Source: Patescibacteria group bacterium (GTDB taxonomy: Bacteria; Patescibacteriota; Gracilibacteria; UM-FILTER-43-11). Taken from it: a stretch of DNA of 64,000 nt. Location: positions 1 to 64,000 of the forward strand of contig JAHJBZ010000033.1 of assembly GCA_018813295.1 (NCBI GenBank), written 5' to 3'. Within the stretch, counting starts at the first letter, position 1. Each line of letters begins with the position of its first letter. Made by a program: the position numbers and the translations under genes. This document shows, piece by piece, positions 8,647-16,650 of this stretch. The notes below the pieces were generated by a model. It was not told the origin of the DNA and searched no databases. It was given only the letters and a program-made list of their open reading frames with translations.

Positions 8647-9395
8647 TTGTTTTTATAACTACTAGGAAGAGTATTTCGCAATGTATAAGTTGTTTGGTAA
8701 GAGGCTCTAACCGTTTGATATGCCATCAATTCATTTTCATCGGCCGCTTCCCCAAATGGATAACGATGACGAGCTCTTACATAAATTTGAACATATGGTT
8801 GCAAATCCCGATCACCACTAACGCGTGGATCAGCTGGCACTTCAATGTCAAAATCTTCAATTACGGTTTCTGATGAGTGTAACGGAAATGCATCTCCATT
8901 GCTAAACGCGATCATTAAACGAGCGGTATCTCCGTTATCACCACTTGAGGTATATGGTTCGCGGTAAATAGTAAAATACTGGGTTTCAGCACGGTCGGAA
9001 AAAATTGATATCTTATCAGTTTCTTGATTAATTCCTTCGCTCGGTTGGTTGCTATTGCTTTCGATTGTATCCGCATAATTAATTGCAAATCCTGAGCGTA
9101 CAAGGCCGGGAATCCCATTATTTAAGGCAATACTGGTTTCAAAATTTATATCTTTTTTATAACGAATAACTTCCTTAAAGTGGTATACGGAAAATAAATT
9201 CTGCATAACGATCGCGGAAAGGAATCCAAAAAATCCCATTACAATTATTAATTCAATTAAGGTAAAACCCTTATTATTAGGACTTTTAAGATTATTAAGA
9301 CTATTACGACTATTGGGATGTAACCTATTAGAGATATCCATCCTAAAAGTCGTAAAAGTCGTAAAAGTCCTAATCGTCTTAATAAAATTTTTCAT
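8640..9395 (-). CDS. Type IV prepilin-like protein with repeat-encoded leader
   Basis: A 251-residue frame with the prepilin motif NNKG|FTLIELIIVMGFFGFLSAIV at about residues 41-63. Glu at +5 and the hydrophobic helix mark it as a minor pilin. The ATG at 9395 gives an unusually long 43-residue leader rich in T, F, N and S. This leader is encoded by a period-9 repeat hairpin, so the hairpin appears to have taken over the 5' end of the gene. An internal ATG at residue 19 is the main alternative start. The C-terminal part is an extracellular beta domain (DFDIEVPADPRVSGD). It lies between another prepilin gene and the PilN-like gene. Confidence 0.78.
   Translation of the reverse strand: MKNFIKTIRTFTTFTTFRMDISNRLHPNSRNSLNNLKSPNNKGFTLIELIIVMGFFGFLSAIVMQNLFSVYHFKEVIRYKKDINFETSIALNNGIPGLVRSGFAINYADTIESNSNQPSEGINQETDKISIFSDRAETQYFTIYREPYTSSGDNGDTARLMIAFSNGDAFPLHSSETVIEDFDIEVPADPRVSGDRDLQPYVQIYVRARHRYPFGEAADENELMAYQTVRASYQTTYTLRNTLPSSYKNNI
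9279..9390. repeat. Period-9 repeat hairpin inside the prepilin leader
   Basis: Left arm units GACTTTTAA, GATTATTAA, GACTATTAC, GACTATTGG. Right arm units AAAAGTCGT, AAAAGTCGT, AAAAGTCCT are complementary. It is translated as the leader of the 8640-9395 prepilin if the outer ATG is used. Confidence 0.75.
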
Positions 9396-9411
9396 TTAGA
9401 ATTTGTAATTG

Positions 9412-9903
9412 CTATTGTGTATTATCAGCCAGATAAGTACTGTACGAGATAACTTCATTACCTTCACTGCAATCGATTGGGTCACCCCAGCGAACAGTTA
9501 CGGCAACCTGTTTTATCAGCTGACTATCTCCGGTGAAAGCAACCGTTCTGCAGTAAGTTGTATACGGCTCTTCCTCCATTTCAATATTTTCATTCTCACC
9601 ATATGTCAGAGTGAATTCATCTCCACTTTGACCCAATATGTAATTACCAGATTTACTACCTATTGCACTGACAAAGCCATTTTCACGATTTCTATTTACA
9701 GCAGTTTGGCGAATTTGCATTACGCGCTCTACCCCCTCTGTAACCAGGAAGTGGGCACGGGTTCTTACTATCTGTTCGGTTGTTTTAAGTAACAAAAAAT
9801 TTACAGTTGCCCATGTTAGAGCGAGAAAAATTCCAACTATGGAGAAAGTTATTAAGCTTTCCACGAATGTAAATCCCGATTTTGAGTTGATAATTTTTCG
9901 CAT
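9412..9903 (-). CDS. Type IV prepilin-like protein (PilV-like)
   Basis: A 163-residue prepilin with leader MRKIINSKSG followed by FTFVESLITFSIVGIFLALTWA. The peptidase site has Glu at +5. After the helix come TRAHFLVTEGVERVMQIRQTAVNR and a small beta domain ending in VTVRWGDPIDCSEG. The helix-plus-TEGxE and VxVxW pattern is that of PilV/GspI-type minor pilins. It is the first prepilin after the PilB gene in the operon. Two cysteines in the C-terminal half (TTYCRTV and PIDCSEG) could form a disulfide. Confidence 0.85.
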   Translation of the reverse strand: MRKIINSKSGFTFVESLITFSIVGIFLALTWATVNFLLLKTTEQIVRTRAHFLVTEGVERVMQIRQTAVNRNRENGFVSAIGSKSGNYILGQSGDEFTLTYGENENIEMEEEPYTTYCRTVAFTGDSQLIKQVAVTVRWGDPIDCSEGNEVISYSTYLADNTQ

Positions 9904-9999
9904 AATGTAAAAGGTAGATATGCTAGTAGTTTATATGCAGGATGTCAAGTATATTTCCTGATATATAGAGATATGCTAAAAAAACCTAAATTCTTCAAA

Positions 10000-10060
10000 G
10001 CCTTAAGTCTTAAGTTTTAAGCTATAAGCCTAATCCTTAAAACTTAATCCTTACAGCTTA
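10000..10060. repeat. Period-7 repeat hairpin (CTTAAGT / TATAAGC words)
   Basis: Units such as CCTTAAGTCTTAAG and TTTTAAGC on the left pair with CCTTAAAACTTAATCC and TTACAGC on the right. Same family as 3410-3502 and located directly downstream of the pilB stop. Confidence 0.7.
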
Positions 10061-10068
10061 TCTAGTAA

Positions 10069-11835
10069 CTAACTAGACAGCACCGCATTATTCACCTCTT
10101 CAAATGTGGTAAGTCCGTTTAACACCTGCAGATAGCCATATTGCTGGATGGTAAGCATTCCATTTTTCTCCGCAGCTTCTTGTATTTTATCCTCATTTCC
10201 TTGCTCAAAGTTGATTATGCGACGTATATCATCATTAACTTTCATAATTTCCATAATACCCATACGTCCTTTATAACCTATGTCATTACAAGTTTTACAT
10301 GTATCACCATTAGCATAAGGAGCGTAAATTTTTGCATCCTTTTTAGCTTCCAAAAAAAGATCTTTTACAGGCTTGGATGTATTTCTAAATGCTTCAGTAA
10401 TTTTCTCCATTATCATTTTTTCATCGGGATGACTACGACGGCAGTCGGTACATACACGTCTAATCAACCGCTGTGCAAGAACAAACTTAAGCGATGAACT
10501 AATAAAATAATAAGGTACATTCATCTGAAGCAGGCGCGTAATAGAGGAAGCAGCTGTATTGGTATGCAGGGTTGAAAACACCAAGTGACCTGTGTTGGCA
10601 GCCTCAAAAGCTTTGGAGGCAGTTTCCTCGTCACGCATTTCCCCCACCATAATAATATCCGGATCTTGACGCAAAATGACCCTTAGCCCCGAAGCAAAAT
10701 CATAGCCAATGCGATGGAATGTTTGAGATTGATTTACAAGTGGAATTTCGGCTTCAATCGGATCTTCCAATGTAATAACATTACTGCTAACTCTATCGAT
10801 CTGCTGAAGTAATGCATAAAGTGTTGTAGTTTTACCGGAACCTGTTGGACCCGTCACACAAATAAATCCATGCGGATATGTTATTGATTCTTCCAACAGG
10901 TTTAATTGATAAGGCAAAATGTCTAAGCCGTATAAATCACATTTTTCAACATCTGCCATCTGCCTAAGAACTATTTTCTCCTCTTGTGCATTTCTTACAG
11001 TGCTTGGCATAAAGGAGAGACGAAAGTTATAAACTCTACCATTAAGCTCAAATGAAATACGGCCATCCTGAGGAAGTCTTCTCTCATCTATTTTTAGGCT
11101 AGCATCGAGCTTCAGTTTATTCACTATTCCTCGATACAGCATAATGTCATCATAAAAATTTTCATCTGAACATTTGCCATCAACTCTATAACGCAATTTA
11201 AAACCAGCTTGCCCTTTGTCATCCAGCGCTAAATCGATATGTATATCCGAAGCATCACGTAATATGCTTTCTTTTAACATCTTATAAACAAAGGCATTTG
11301 CATCTGCAGCCTGCGCGTCGTCAACTTCCAGTATTTCTATTTGGCTCTTTGCGCCTAATGCTCCCTTGTCTTCTACATTGCTCAATAGCAAATTATTAAA
11401 ATTGTCATTGATGTAATTACATGTGATTTGTGACATTACGGTGAGTGGAGTGCTTATAAGATCGGCTTGTTGAATTGAATCTTGTAACTCGCTATGCAGT
11501 GGATCAAGGCACAGAATCCTATCCCCATTATCATCTCGTATCAAAAACGCTCCGTGATTTGATAGGTTCTCAAGGGAAAAAACATCATGTTCGATAATAA
11601 TTATATCTTCAGTGTGTGGAAAATATGAAAGATCTAGTAAATGGGCTATAAGTTTACCCATTTTTTCCGATAATCCCGGATTTTCATTTATAAAAACACG
11701 TAGAGATGAGAGCTGATTTTCTTCAGCCTTTCTTTCTAATTCATTTAAATCCCCTTCAGACAAAAAACCATTTTCAAGCAAATAATCAATTACTTTCTTA
11801 CTAATTTGTGGAGAATATCGAAAAGATTTTTGCAT
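10069..11835 (-). CDS. pilB: Type IV pilus assembly ATPase PilB (GspE family)
   Basis: A 588-residue GspE/PilB hexameric ATPase. An N-terminal MshEN-like domain (about 1-150) is followed by the N2 domain with SDIHIDLALDD, the Walker A motif GPTGSGKT at 329-336, the Asp box around ITLEDPIEAEI (355-364), the Walker B region DPDIIMVGEMRD (391-402) and the His-box STLHTNT (421-427). A C-terminal zinc site is formed by CTDC and CKTC. It powers pilus extension from the cytoplasmic face of PilC. It is the second gene of the minus-strand locus, downstream of the large DUF11 protein. It differs from the shorter PilB2 at 40065-41408, which lacks the MshEN domain. Confidence 0.95.
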   Translation of the reverse strand: MQKSFRYSPQISKKVIDYLLENGFLSEGDLNELERKAEENQLSSLRVFINENPGLSEKMGKLIAHLLDLSYFPHTEDIIIIEHDVFSLENLSNHGAFLIRDDNGDRILCLDPLHSELQDSIQQADLISTPLTVMSQITCNYINDNFNNLLLSNVEDKGALGAKSQIEILEVDDAQAADANAFVYKMLKESILRDASDIHIDLALDDKGQAGFKLRYRVDGKCSDENFYDDIMLYRGIVNKLKLDASLKIDERRLPQDGRISFELNGRVYNFRLSFMPSTVRNAQEEKIVLRQMADVEKCDLYGLDILPYQLNLLEESITYPHGFICVTGPTGSGKTTTLYALLQQIDRVSSNVITLEDPIEAEIPLVNQSQTFHRIGYDFASGLRVILRQDPDIIMVGEMRDEETASKAFEAANTGHLVFSTLHTNTAASSITRLLQMNVPYYFISSSLKFVLAQRLIRRVCTDCRRSHPDEKMIMEKITEAFRNTSKPVKDLFLEAKKDAKIYAPYANGDTCKTCNDIGYKGRMGIMEIMKVNDDIRRIINFEQGNEDKIQEAAEKNGMLTIQQYGYLQVLNGLTTFEEVNNAVLSS

Positions 11836-11915
11836 AAATTGTTATTATGAAGGGCTAATATTTATTCGTAGGTAATTGCGATTATACATGACTGACTAAC
11901 TGATTTCCAGATTCT

Positions 11916-12072
11916 AATTGTCTGAACTGTGATTCATGTGATTAAAATGATTTCTTGATTTCCATTACGCCCTCCATTCGTAAGCGAGGATAGCTATCCT
12001 CACCTGCGGGTTTGTGCAATGGAAAAATCATATTAATCAATACAATCATAAATAATCACAGTTCAGACAATT
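11916..12072. repeat. TTGTCTGAAC-ended inverted repeat element, copy 1
   Basis: A 19-bp perfect terminal inverted repeat (AATTGTCTGAACTGTGATT and its complement) encloses GATT-rich words and a central 16-bp palindrome (GAGGATAG and CTATCCTC). The right end overlaps the stop codon of the 842-residue gene. Other copies lie at 41503, 44448 and 45773. This element makes up most of the 235-bp gap. Confidence 0.85.
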
Positions 12073-14599
12073 AATACCCATCCAGTACTTCACCAGTCGA
12101 CGGATTTACCTGCCTCCAAATTGTGTAATCATCCGGCAGTTCTGTATCCCCAGGAGGCGGAACTACATATTTACGCATATCTTCAATGATGTGCTCGGAT
12201 GGTTTATTGAATTCAATAGGATCAAATTCCAACAATGGTTCACGCTCCCAATACGATTGCCCAGCTATCACATCACCCAAAATGCGTAATTGGTTTTTGC
12301 TTTGTCCGCTATGGAAGCTTTCGCGCGCGAGAAGCATCACCTCTAAATCCGTAACTTCTCCGGAAACATATATATTGCGTGCATCTATGCGAACTGAGGT
12401 TATTTCGTTATAGCTTGCCGCCTGATTTATATAATAAAAAATATTAGCATTTATATAAACATCACCTGTCGTGTAAATTCGAGCCTGCCCCCCGTAAAAT
12501 GCAACGGTGTCATTTATGCCTGCCTGGCCGATAATTATGTCACCTGTGTTGCTCCAGATAATATCATCGCCTAAATCAACAACACCTGTTAATACTGATG
12601 GGAGTCCATCTACTATAACCTCTCCATACATTTCACGGGTCAGCAGATCATCGTAATAATCACGGGAATTGTTTTCTCTGTCATATGCCTCCCCGCGCTG
12701 CACAAAAGGGAATTCTGTGCCGGTTACTTTCCAGTCATCACCGGACTCGGACTGAAACGTGCCGGTGCCATTATTTCCAAAAATCATATACTCGGAATTG
12801 GTTTCTCCCGGAGGTGTGTAGATATCAGAAGGGGTTAAATGACTTGGAATTATCACCGGATTACCACCGATATCAACATAGTTTGCTATGGTGTCCGCAT
12901 TATTTGTAAAATTATCATTGGTTCCAATATGCCCGCCCTCCGTTTTTAGCCAGGCGGTTGAAGTGTAAACAGTAATATCGGTTTCATCTGTATCCGCAAG
13001 GTTTACTGTGCCCGACGACATCTTCTTCCACTCATAAACAGGCCTGTCATAATTCACACAATAGGTACATCCGAGACCGCAGGAGTAACATCTTGTACAT
13101 AAATACACGTCATAATCTGCATATACATATTGCCACCTGTCTTCTGCAACAGAAGCAGATACTGTGGAGGACACAAAACCTAAAGCTCCATTCTCTACCG
13201 CACGACTTTGTGTGAGAAAATCAGGTATTGTAAACATGCTCCCTAAATTCATATATGAGTTAATTGCGGAAGTGGAGCTTCCATGGCTGTATGTGGGAAT
13301 GTTAGTTGTAAATTCTAAACGCGGAGCGGCTTCAGGTAAAACTGTATCAATATTAAAAACTATTGGAGAACTGGAAATCGGACACATATTGATATCTTCA
13401 CACCCTCCACCACTGCTGTTATAAGCATAAAAATATGCTCCAAATTCATTACCGTGATAAAAGTTTCCACAGGGTCTAGAAGTCACGCTTTGTGCACTGC
13501 TGGAAAGTGAAGGATAGGTGGGATTTCTGTGCCTTCCGTCATAAGTTAAAGTGTATACCGTTTCAGTTACATCTGCCTGATCGTATCTGGCGCTAGACCC
13601 ATCTGAAGAATTTAAGATGATATCCGGGATTTGAATGATATCGACTATAAATTCCCCCTCATCTTCCACTGCGTCTAGGTCAATAGGGTGAATTATGGAT
13701 TCACGATTTTGAGTGGCCGCAAAATTACTTCCGCCGCAATCAAAACCGATATTGGTTATTTCGCTGACTCCTTCCAAATTGGACTCCACTAACACAATCA
13801 TTGTTATATACACCTTAAAATTAGGCTCTATTTCACCAATGTTAAAGAGACCGCACCCACTTTCACAGTAAGTATGATCTGGCAGGAAGGTGGTAAAAGT
13901 AACATCTGAGGCTGTTACTCCGCCCACGTTGTGGAGTGTATAGCTGTAAGTTATGTAGAATCCGGAATTAACAGATTCACCAACCTCCGGATAAGCTAAT
14001 GTTTCAACTTGTATGGTAGGCATGGCTTCTCCGGAAATTGTATTTTCGATTACTTCACTGGTAATTGGAATGGCGCTGTACTGCCCGAACACACTTGCCC
14101 AGGCAACTGTGTAAAGCGGGTCATCTGGAACAGTTTCGGGCACACTGATTTGGTATTGAACCAAAAAATATACTGAAGATCCGCCGCTTAAACTCTCAAC
14201 TTCATAACCTATTTCGAGTCCGCTGACACCGTCGATGTCGAGAACCTGAAATGCTTCTGGTGATGAAATCTCTTGTACATAAGTCGTTTCCGGCACATAT
14301 ACCATGTAATCGGGAGTATCCATCAGCACAATCAGATTTTCATGGGTATTAGTTCCGTTATTATGCACTGCAATCTGATAAGTCATGAACCGCCCTTTTT
14401 CAATAGTAGTATCCGCATCATCAAAATCAATAAACTCATTACCAACCTCAACTCCCAATTCAATTTCTATATCTTCCAAGGTAGTTTCAGCATAGGTGGA
14501 TGCTGAGTAAATCGCAAAAAACAGCATAAAAAGTGCAGCCACAACAAAATATCTGATCAAATTACCGCATGCTGTTTTTAAGAGTTCTCGTTTTTGCAA
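12071..14599 (-). CDS. Large DUF11-type surface protein heading the pilus locus
   Basis: An 842-residue secreted protein starting at TTG 14599, with a membrane segment at about residues 14-36 ending in a signal-like SASTYAE. DUF11/CARDB-like beta repeats (FMTYQIAVHNNGTNTHENLIV; YITYSYTLHNVGGVTASDV) cover about 40-290. A cysteine cluster CTRCYSCGLGCTYC lies in the middle (near residue 510). The C-terminal third has short-strand beta-helix-like sequence (TGDVYINANIFYYI; RIDARNIYVSG). It is the first gene behind the promoter at 14626-14653 and is followed by pilB. A surface or pilus-associated adhesin is plausible but not shown. The stop codon lies within a repeat element. Confidence 0.75.
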   Translation of the reverse strand: MQKRELLKTACGNLIRYFVVAALFMLFFAIYSASTYAETTLEDIEIELGVEVGNEFIDFDDADTTIEKGRFMTYQIAVHNNGTNTHENLIVLMDTPDYMVYVPETTYVQEISSPEAFQVLDIDGVSGLEIGYEVESLSGGSSVYFLVQYQISVPETVPDDPLYTVAWASVFGQYSAIPITSEVIENTISGEAMPTIQVETLAYPEVGESVNSGFYITYSYTLHNVGGVTASDVTFTTFLPDHTYCESGCGLFNIGEIEPNFKVYITMIVLVESNLEGVSEITNIGFDCGGSNFAATQNRESIIHPIDLDAVEDEGEFIVDIIQIPDIILNSSDGSSARYDQADVTETVYTLTYDGRHRNPTYPSLSSSAQSVTSRPCGNFYHGNEFGAYFYAYNSSGGGCEDINMCPISSSPIVFNIDTVLPEAAPRLEFTTNIPTYSHGSSTSAINSYMNLGSMFTIPDFLTQSRAVENGALGFVSSTVSASVAEDRWQYVYADYDVYLCTRCYSCGLGCTYCVNYDRPVYEWKKMSSGTVNLADTDETDITVYTSTAWLKTEGGHIGTNDNFTNNADTIANYVDIGGNPVIIPSHLTPSDIYTPPGETNSEYMIFGNNGTGTFQSESGDDWKVTGTEFPFVQRGEAYDRENNSRDYYDDLLTREMYGEVIVDGLPSVLTGVVDLGDDIIWSNTGDIIIGQAGINDTVAFYGGQARIYTTGDVYINANIFYYINQAASYNEITSVRIDARNIYVSGEVTDLEVMLLARESFHSGQSKNQLRILGDVIAGQSYWEREPLLEFDPIEFNKPSEHIIEDMRKYVVPPPGDTELPDDYTIWRQVNPSTGEVLDGY

Positions 14600-14625
14600 T
14601 ATGTTTAGTTAAAAGCAAGGAGATC

Positions 14626-14653
14626 ATTATAGCCTTTGTCATTTCTGTGTCAA
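14626..14653 (-). promoter_or_regulatory. Promoter for the minus-strand pilus locus
   Basis: On the minus strand TTGACA and TATAAT are separated by 16 bp. The -10 box ends about 27 bp before the TTG start at 14599. This is the best promoter in the first 15 kb and probably drives the whole pilus operon. Confidence 0.8.
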
Positions 14654-14654
14654 T

Positions 14655-14697
14655 GTTATGACGATATGACGTTACAACGAAACGACGAAACAACTAC
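14655..14697. repeat. Period-8 degenerate tandem repeat (CGANACRA)
   Basis: Units CGATATGA, CGTTACAA, CGAAACGA, CGAAACAA in tandem. A single-arm member of the family also seen at 20266, 27281, 33121, 50383 and 60488. Sits between divergent genes. Confidence 0.75.
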
Positions 14698-14699
14698 GT

Positions 14700-14728
14700 T
14701 TGGAAATTCACGCAGACTGTTGTATCTT
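14700..14728 (+). promoter_or_regulatory. Possible promoter of the AI-2E family permease gene
   Basis: TTGGAA and TATCTT are 17 bp apart, 26 bp before the ATG at 14754. The match is modest. Confidence 0.35.
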
Positions 14729-14753
14729 TATCTCGTAATAACATTCAAAAAAC

Positions 14754-15875
14754 ATGCCAAAAAACCATTCTATTGTAGAAAATATTCAAAAGTATTTTTT
14801 ACTGGGTATTTTAATAATACTTGTTATCACCTTTTTTAAATTTATAGGCGCTTTTATTGTGAATCTGTTAATAGCTGGAATTATTGTGACAGCGGTTTAT
14901 CCGGTTCACAAAATTCTTAATAAAAAGATTCATATTCCCCGTACATTTTCAGCTTTGCTTTCGCTTTTAATTACAGCCGCTGTTGTACTTCTTCCTTTTG
15001 TCCTTTTTATCTTTTTTGTTGCGGAACAAGCTACTGATGCATATCTGGTTGTCAGCGATAAAATAAATGTGATAGTTGAAAATAAGGATTATACCTCGCT
15101 GCCTAAAATAATTGAGCAGCTCCCTTTTAGTGATCATATTGAAAAAATTCTTGCCTATTCGCCGTTTTCAACTGCGGATATTTTGCAGACTGCAGGAGAT
15201 TTAGTTGGAACAATTAGTTCATTTTTACTTGGTCAAACTACGAATGTTTTAAAACATCTATCGCTATTCCTGATTCATATAGTGGTTTTCCTGATGGCGA
15301 TGTTTTATTTTCTTCGCGACGGAAGAAGACTTATTTATTACCTTCACGCACTTCTTCCGCTTTCTGAAGAATATCGCAAAGCACTTTTCACAAAATTACA
15401 TCATTTAAGTTATGGAATTATTTATGGAATTTTTGGCGCAGCGATACTTCAAGGCATATTTGTCGGAATAGGTTTTACAATTGTAGGTATTCCTAATGCT
15501 GCTTTTTGGGGGGCAATTGCGGCTTTATTTTCTCCGCTTCCTTATATCGGAACATCACTTGTGTGGATCCCCGCCGTTGCTGCCTTAGCAATTGGAGGAC
15601 ATTGGGTTGCCACATTGTTTTTATTGATTTGGAGCATAGTTCTTGTGGGAATGGCTGATAATGTCATAAAACCTTATCTAATCGGATCCACTTCCGCACT
15701 GCATCCAATGGCTGTTCTTCTCGTTTTACTTGGCGGAACATTTGCTTATGGTTTAAAAGGTTTGATTCTGGGACCATTCATTCTTACATTAACTCTCGCA
15801 TTCCTCCATATTTATCAATTGGAGTATAAAAGTGTGCTGGGTAAAATTCCAAAGCCTGTGGTGAAGAAGAAATGA
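14754..15875 (+). CDS. AI-2E family transporter (PerM/YdiK-like membrane protein)
   Basis: A 373-residue polytopic protein with about eight membrane helices, the usual size for this family. Family features include GIIYGIFGAAILQGIFVGIGF, NAAFWGAIAALFSPLPYIGTSLVWIPA and the conserved NVIKPYLIG motif with a downstream HPMAVLLVLLGG stretch. The family includes autoinducer-2 exporters and Na+/H+-antiporter-like proteins, so substrate cannot be given. The gene is transcribed away from the pilus locus and ends two bases before the convergent transposase remnant. No Shine-Dalgarno motif; the ATG is preceded by an A-rich stretch. Confidence 0.88.
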   Translation: MPKNHSIVENIQKYFLLGILIILVITFFKFIGAFIVNLLIAGIIVTAVYPVHKILNKKIHIPRTFSALLSLLITAAVVLLPFVLFIFFVAEQATDAYLVVSDKINVIVENKDYTSLPKIIEQLPFSDHIEKILAYSPFSTADILQTAGDLVGTISSFLLGQTTNVLKHLSLFLIHIVVFLMAMFYFLRDGRRLIYYLHALLPLSEEYRKALFTKLHHLSYGIIYGIFGAAILQGIFVGIGFTIVGIPNAAFWGAIAALFSPLPYIGTSLVWIPAVAALAIGGHWVATLFLLIWSIVLVGMADNVIKPYLIGSTSALHPMAVLLVLLGGTFAYGLKGLILGPFILTLTLAFLHIYQLEYKSVLGKIPKPVVKKK

Positions 15876-15877
15876 CG

Positions 15878-16507
15878 CTATATGGATTGATCGATTAAAT
15901 CCTCATATTTGTCGTTTAAAAACATGTACGGCCAATTTTCGGGGAGGTTGTGTTTTTCGGGGTTGCGTTTGATGTACTCCCAATGGCTATCGAAATCGTT
16001 GTCGTCGCGGATGTAATGATCGTGGTATGATTTGTGCCATTTGAATTTGGGGTATGGATTGCGATTTGAATATTCGGTTTTGAAACGGAATTTTAACAAT
16101 TTTAATTTTTGATCATGTTCGTCGATAATTTGTCGAAAACATTCATACTCACTCCCCCGAAGGCGCGATTCGCGAATCGCGCCTTCGGATTTGGGATAAT
16201 CGAGTTGATTATGACCAATAACGTAATTCATATCACGGGTTACATGCCGTTTCAAAAATTGCATTATTTTCGATAAACCAAATTCCTCCCCCGGTTTTAA
16301 CAGCAAATGAAAATGATCATAACCCAAAAACCACGCATACAAATAAAATTCTTTTAATTTTTTACATAACCTTAAATTTTCGACAAATAAATCACAAAAT
16401 ATCCGTTCTTTAAAATACGGACATCAATTAAATGTGTTTGTTGTAACAAAATACGTGCCGTCTTCGACGTAAATACGTTTTTGAGAATCGCGATGTTTTT
16501 TCTTCAT
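15878..16507 (-). pseudogene. REP-associated tyrosine transposase (RAYT/Y1_Tnp) with in-frame TGA
   Basis: Reading from the ATG at 16507 gives a near complete 209-codon HUH transposase. It begins KKKHRDSQKRIYVEDGTYF and VTTNTFN, then an in-frame TGA at 16424-16426 (codon 28), then CPYFKERIF. The metal-binding HUH motif is present as YDHFHLLLKP, and the C-terminal helix has HWEYIKRNPEKHNLPENWPY, where the catalytic tyrosine is expected. At the TGA a tryptophan is plausible (one-base change from TGG). The reading frame also contains a perfect 32-bp palindrome (16158-16189) read as SEGAIRESRLRG. RAYT proteins act on REP palindromes. This copy is probably inactive unless the stop is read through or translation restarts at ATG 16342. 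Confidence 0.8.
16158..16189. repeat. Perfect 32-bp REP-like palindrome inside the transposase gene
   Basis: Half-site CCGAAGGCGCGATTCG followed by its exact complement. The outer sequence CCGAAGGCGnGATT is shared with the palindrome at 27195-27226. Confidence 0.92.
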
Positions 16508-16596
16508 ACAAAATATTCATTAAATACTAATAACTCATTTAAATTCAAAACAGGTTACTTTTGCATCACGATTATACAATGGATGTCAATAACCGC

Positions 16597-16625
16597 TTGT
16601 ACACAACGGTTTTATTCGTTAAAAT
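16597..16625 (+). promoter_or_regulatory. Promoter of ftsK
   Basis: TTGTAC and TAAAAT with a 17-bp spacer, ending 25 bp before the ftsK ATG. Confidence 0.65.
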
Positions 16626-16650
16626 GTGCCTAGCTTATAAACAAAAATAA

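Noticed and set aside
9409-9792. 127-codon open frame on the plus strand opposite a prepilin gene
   Set aside because: It is antisense to a clear prepilin with matching motifs, has no start context and no recognisable protein features.
16424-16426. TGA in the transposase read as a sense codon (recoded TGA as in Gracilibacteria)
   Set aside because: TGA is the natural stop of ftsK, lepA, yggT and the nitroreductase gene, so the standard code applies.
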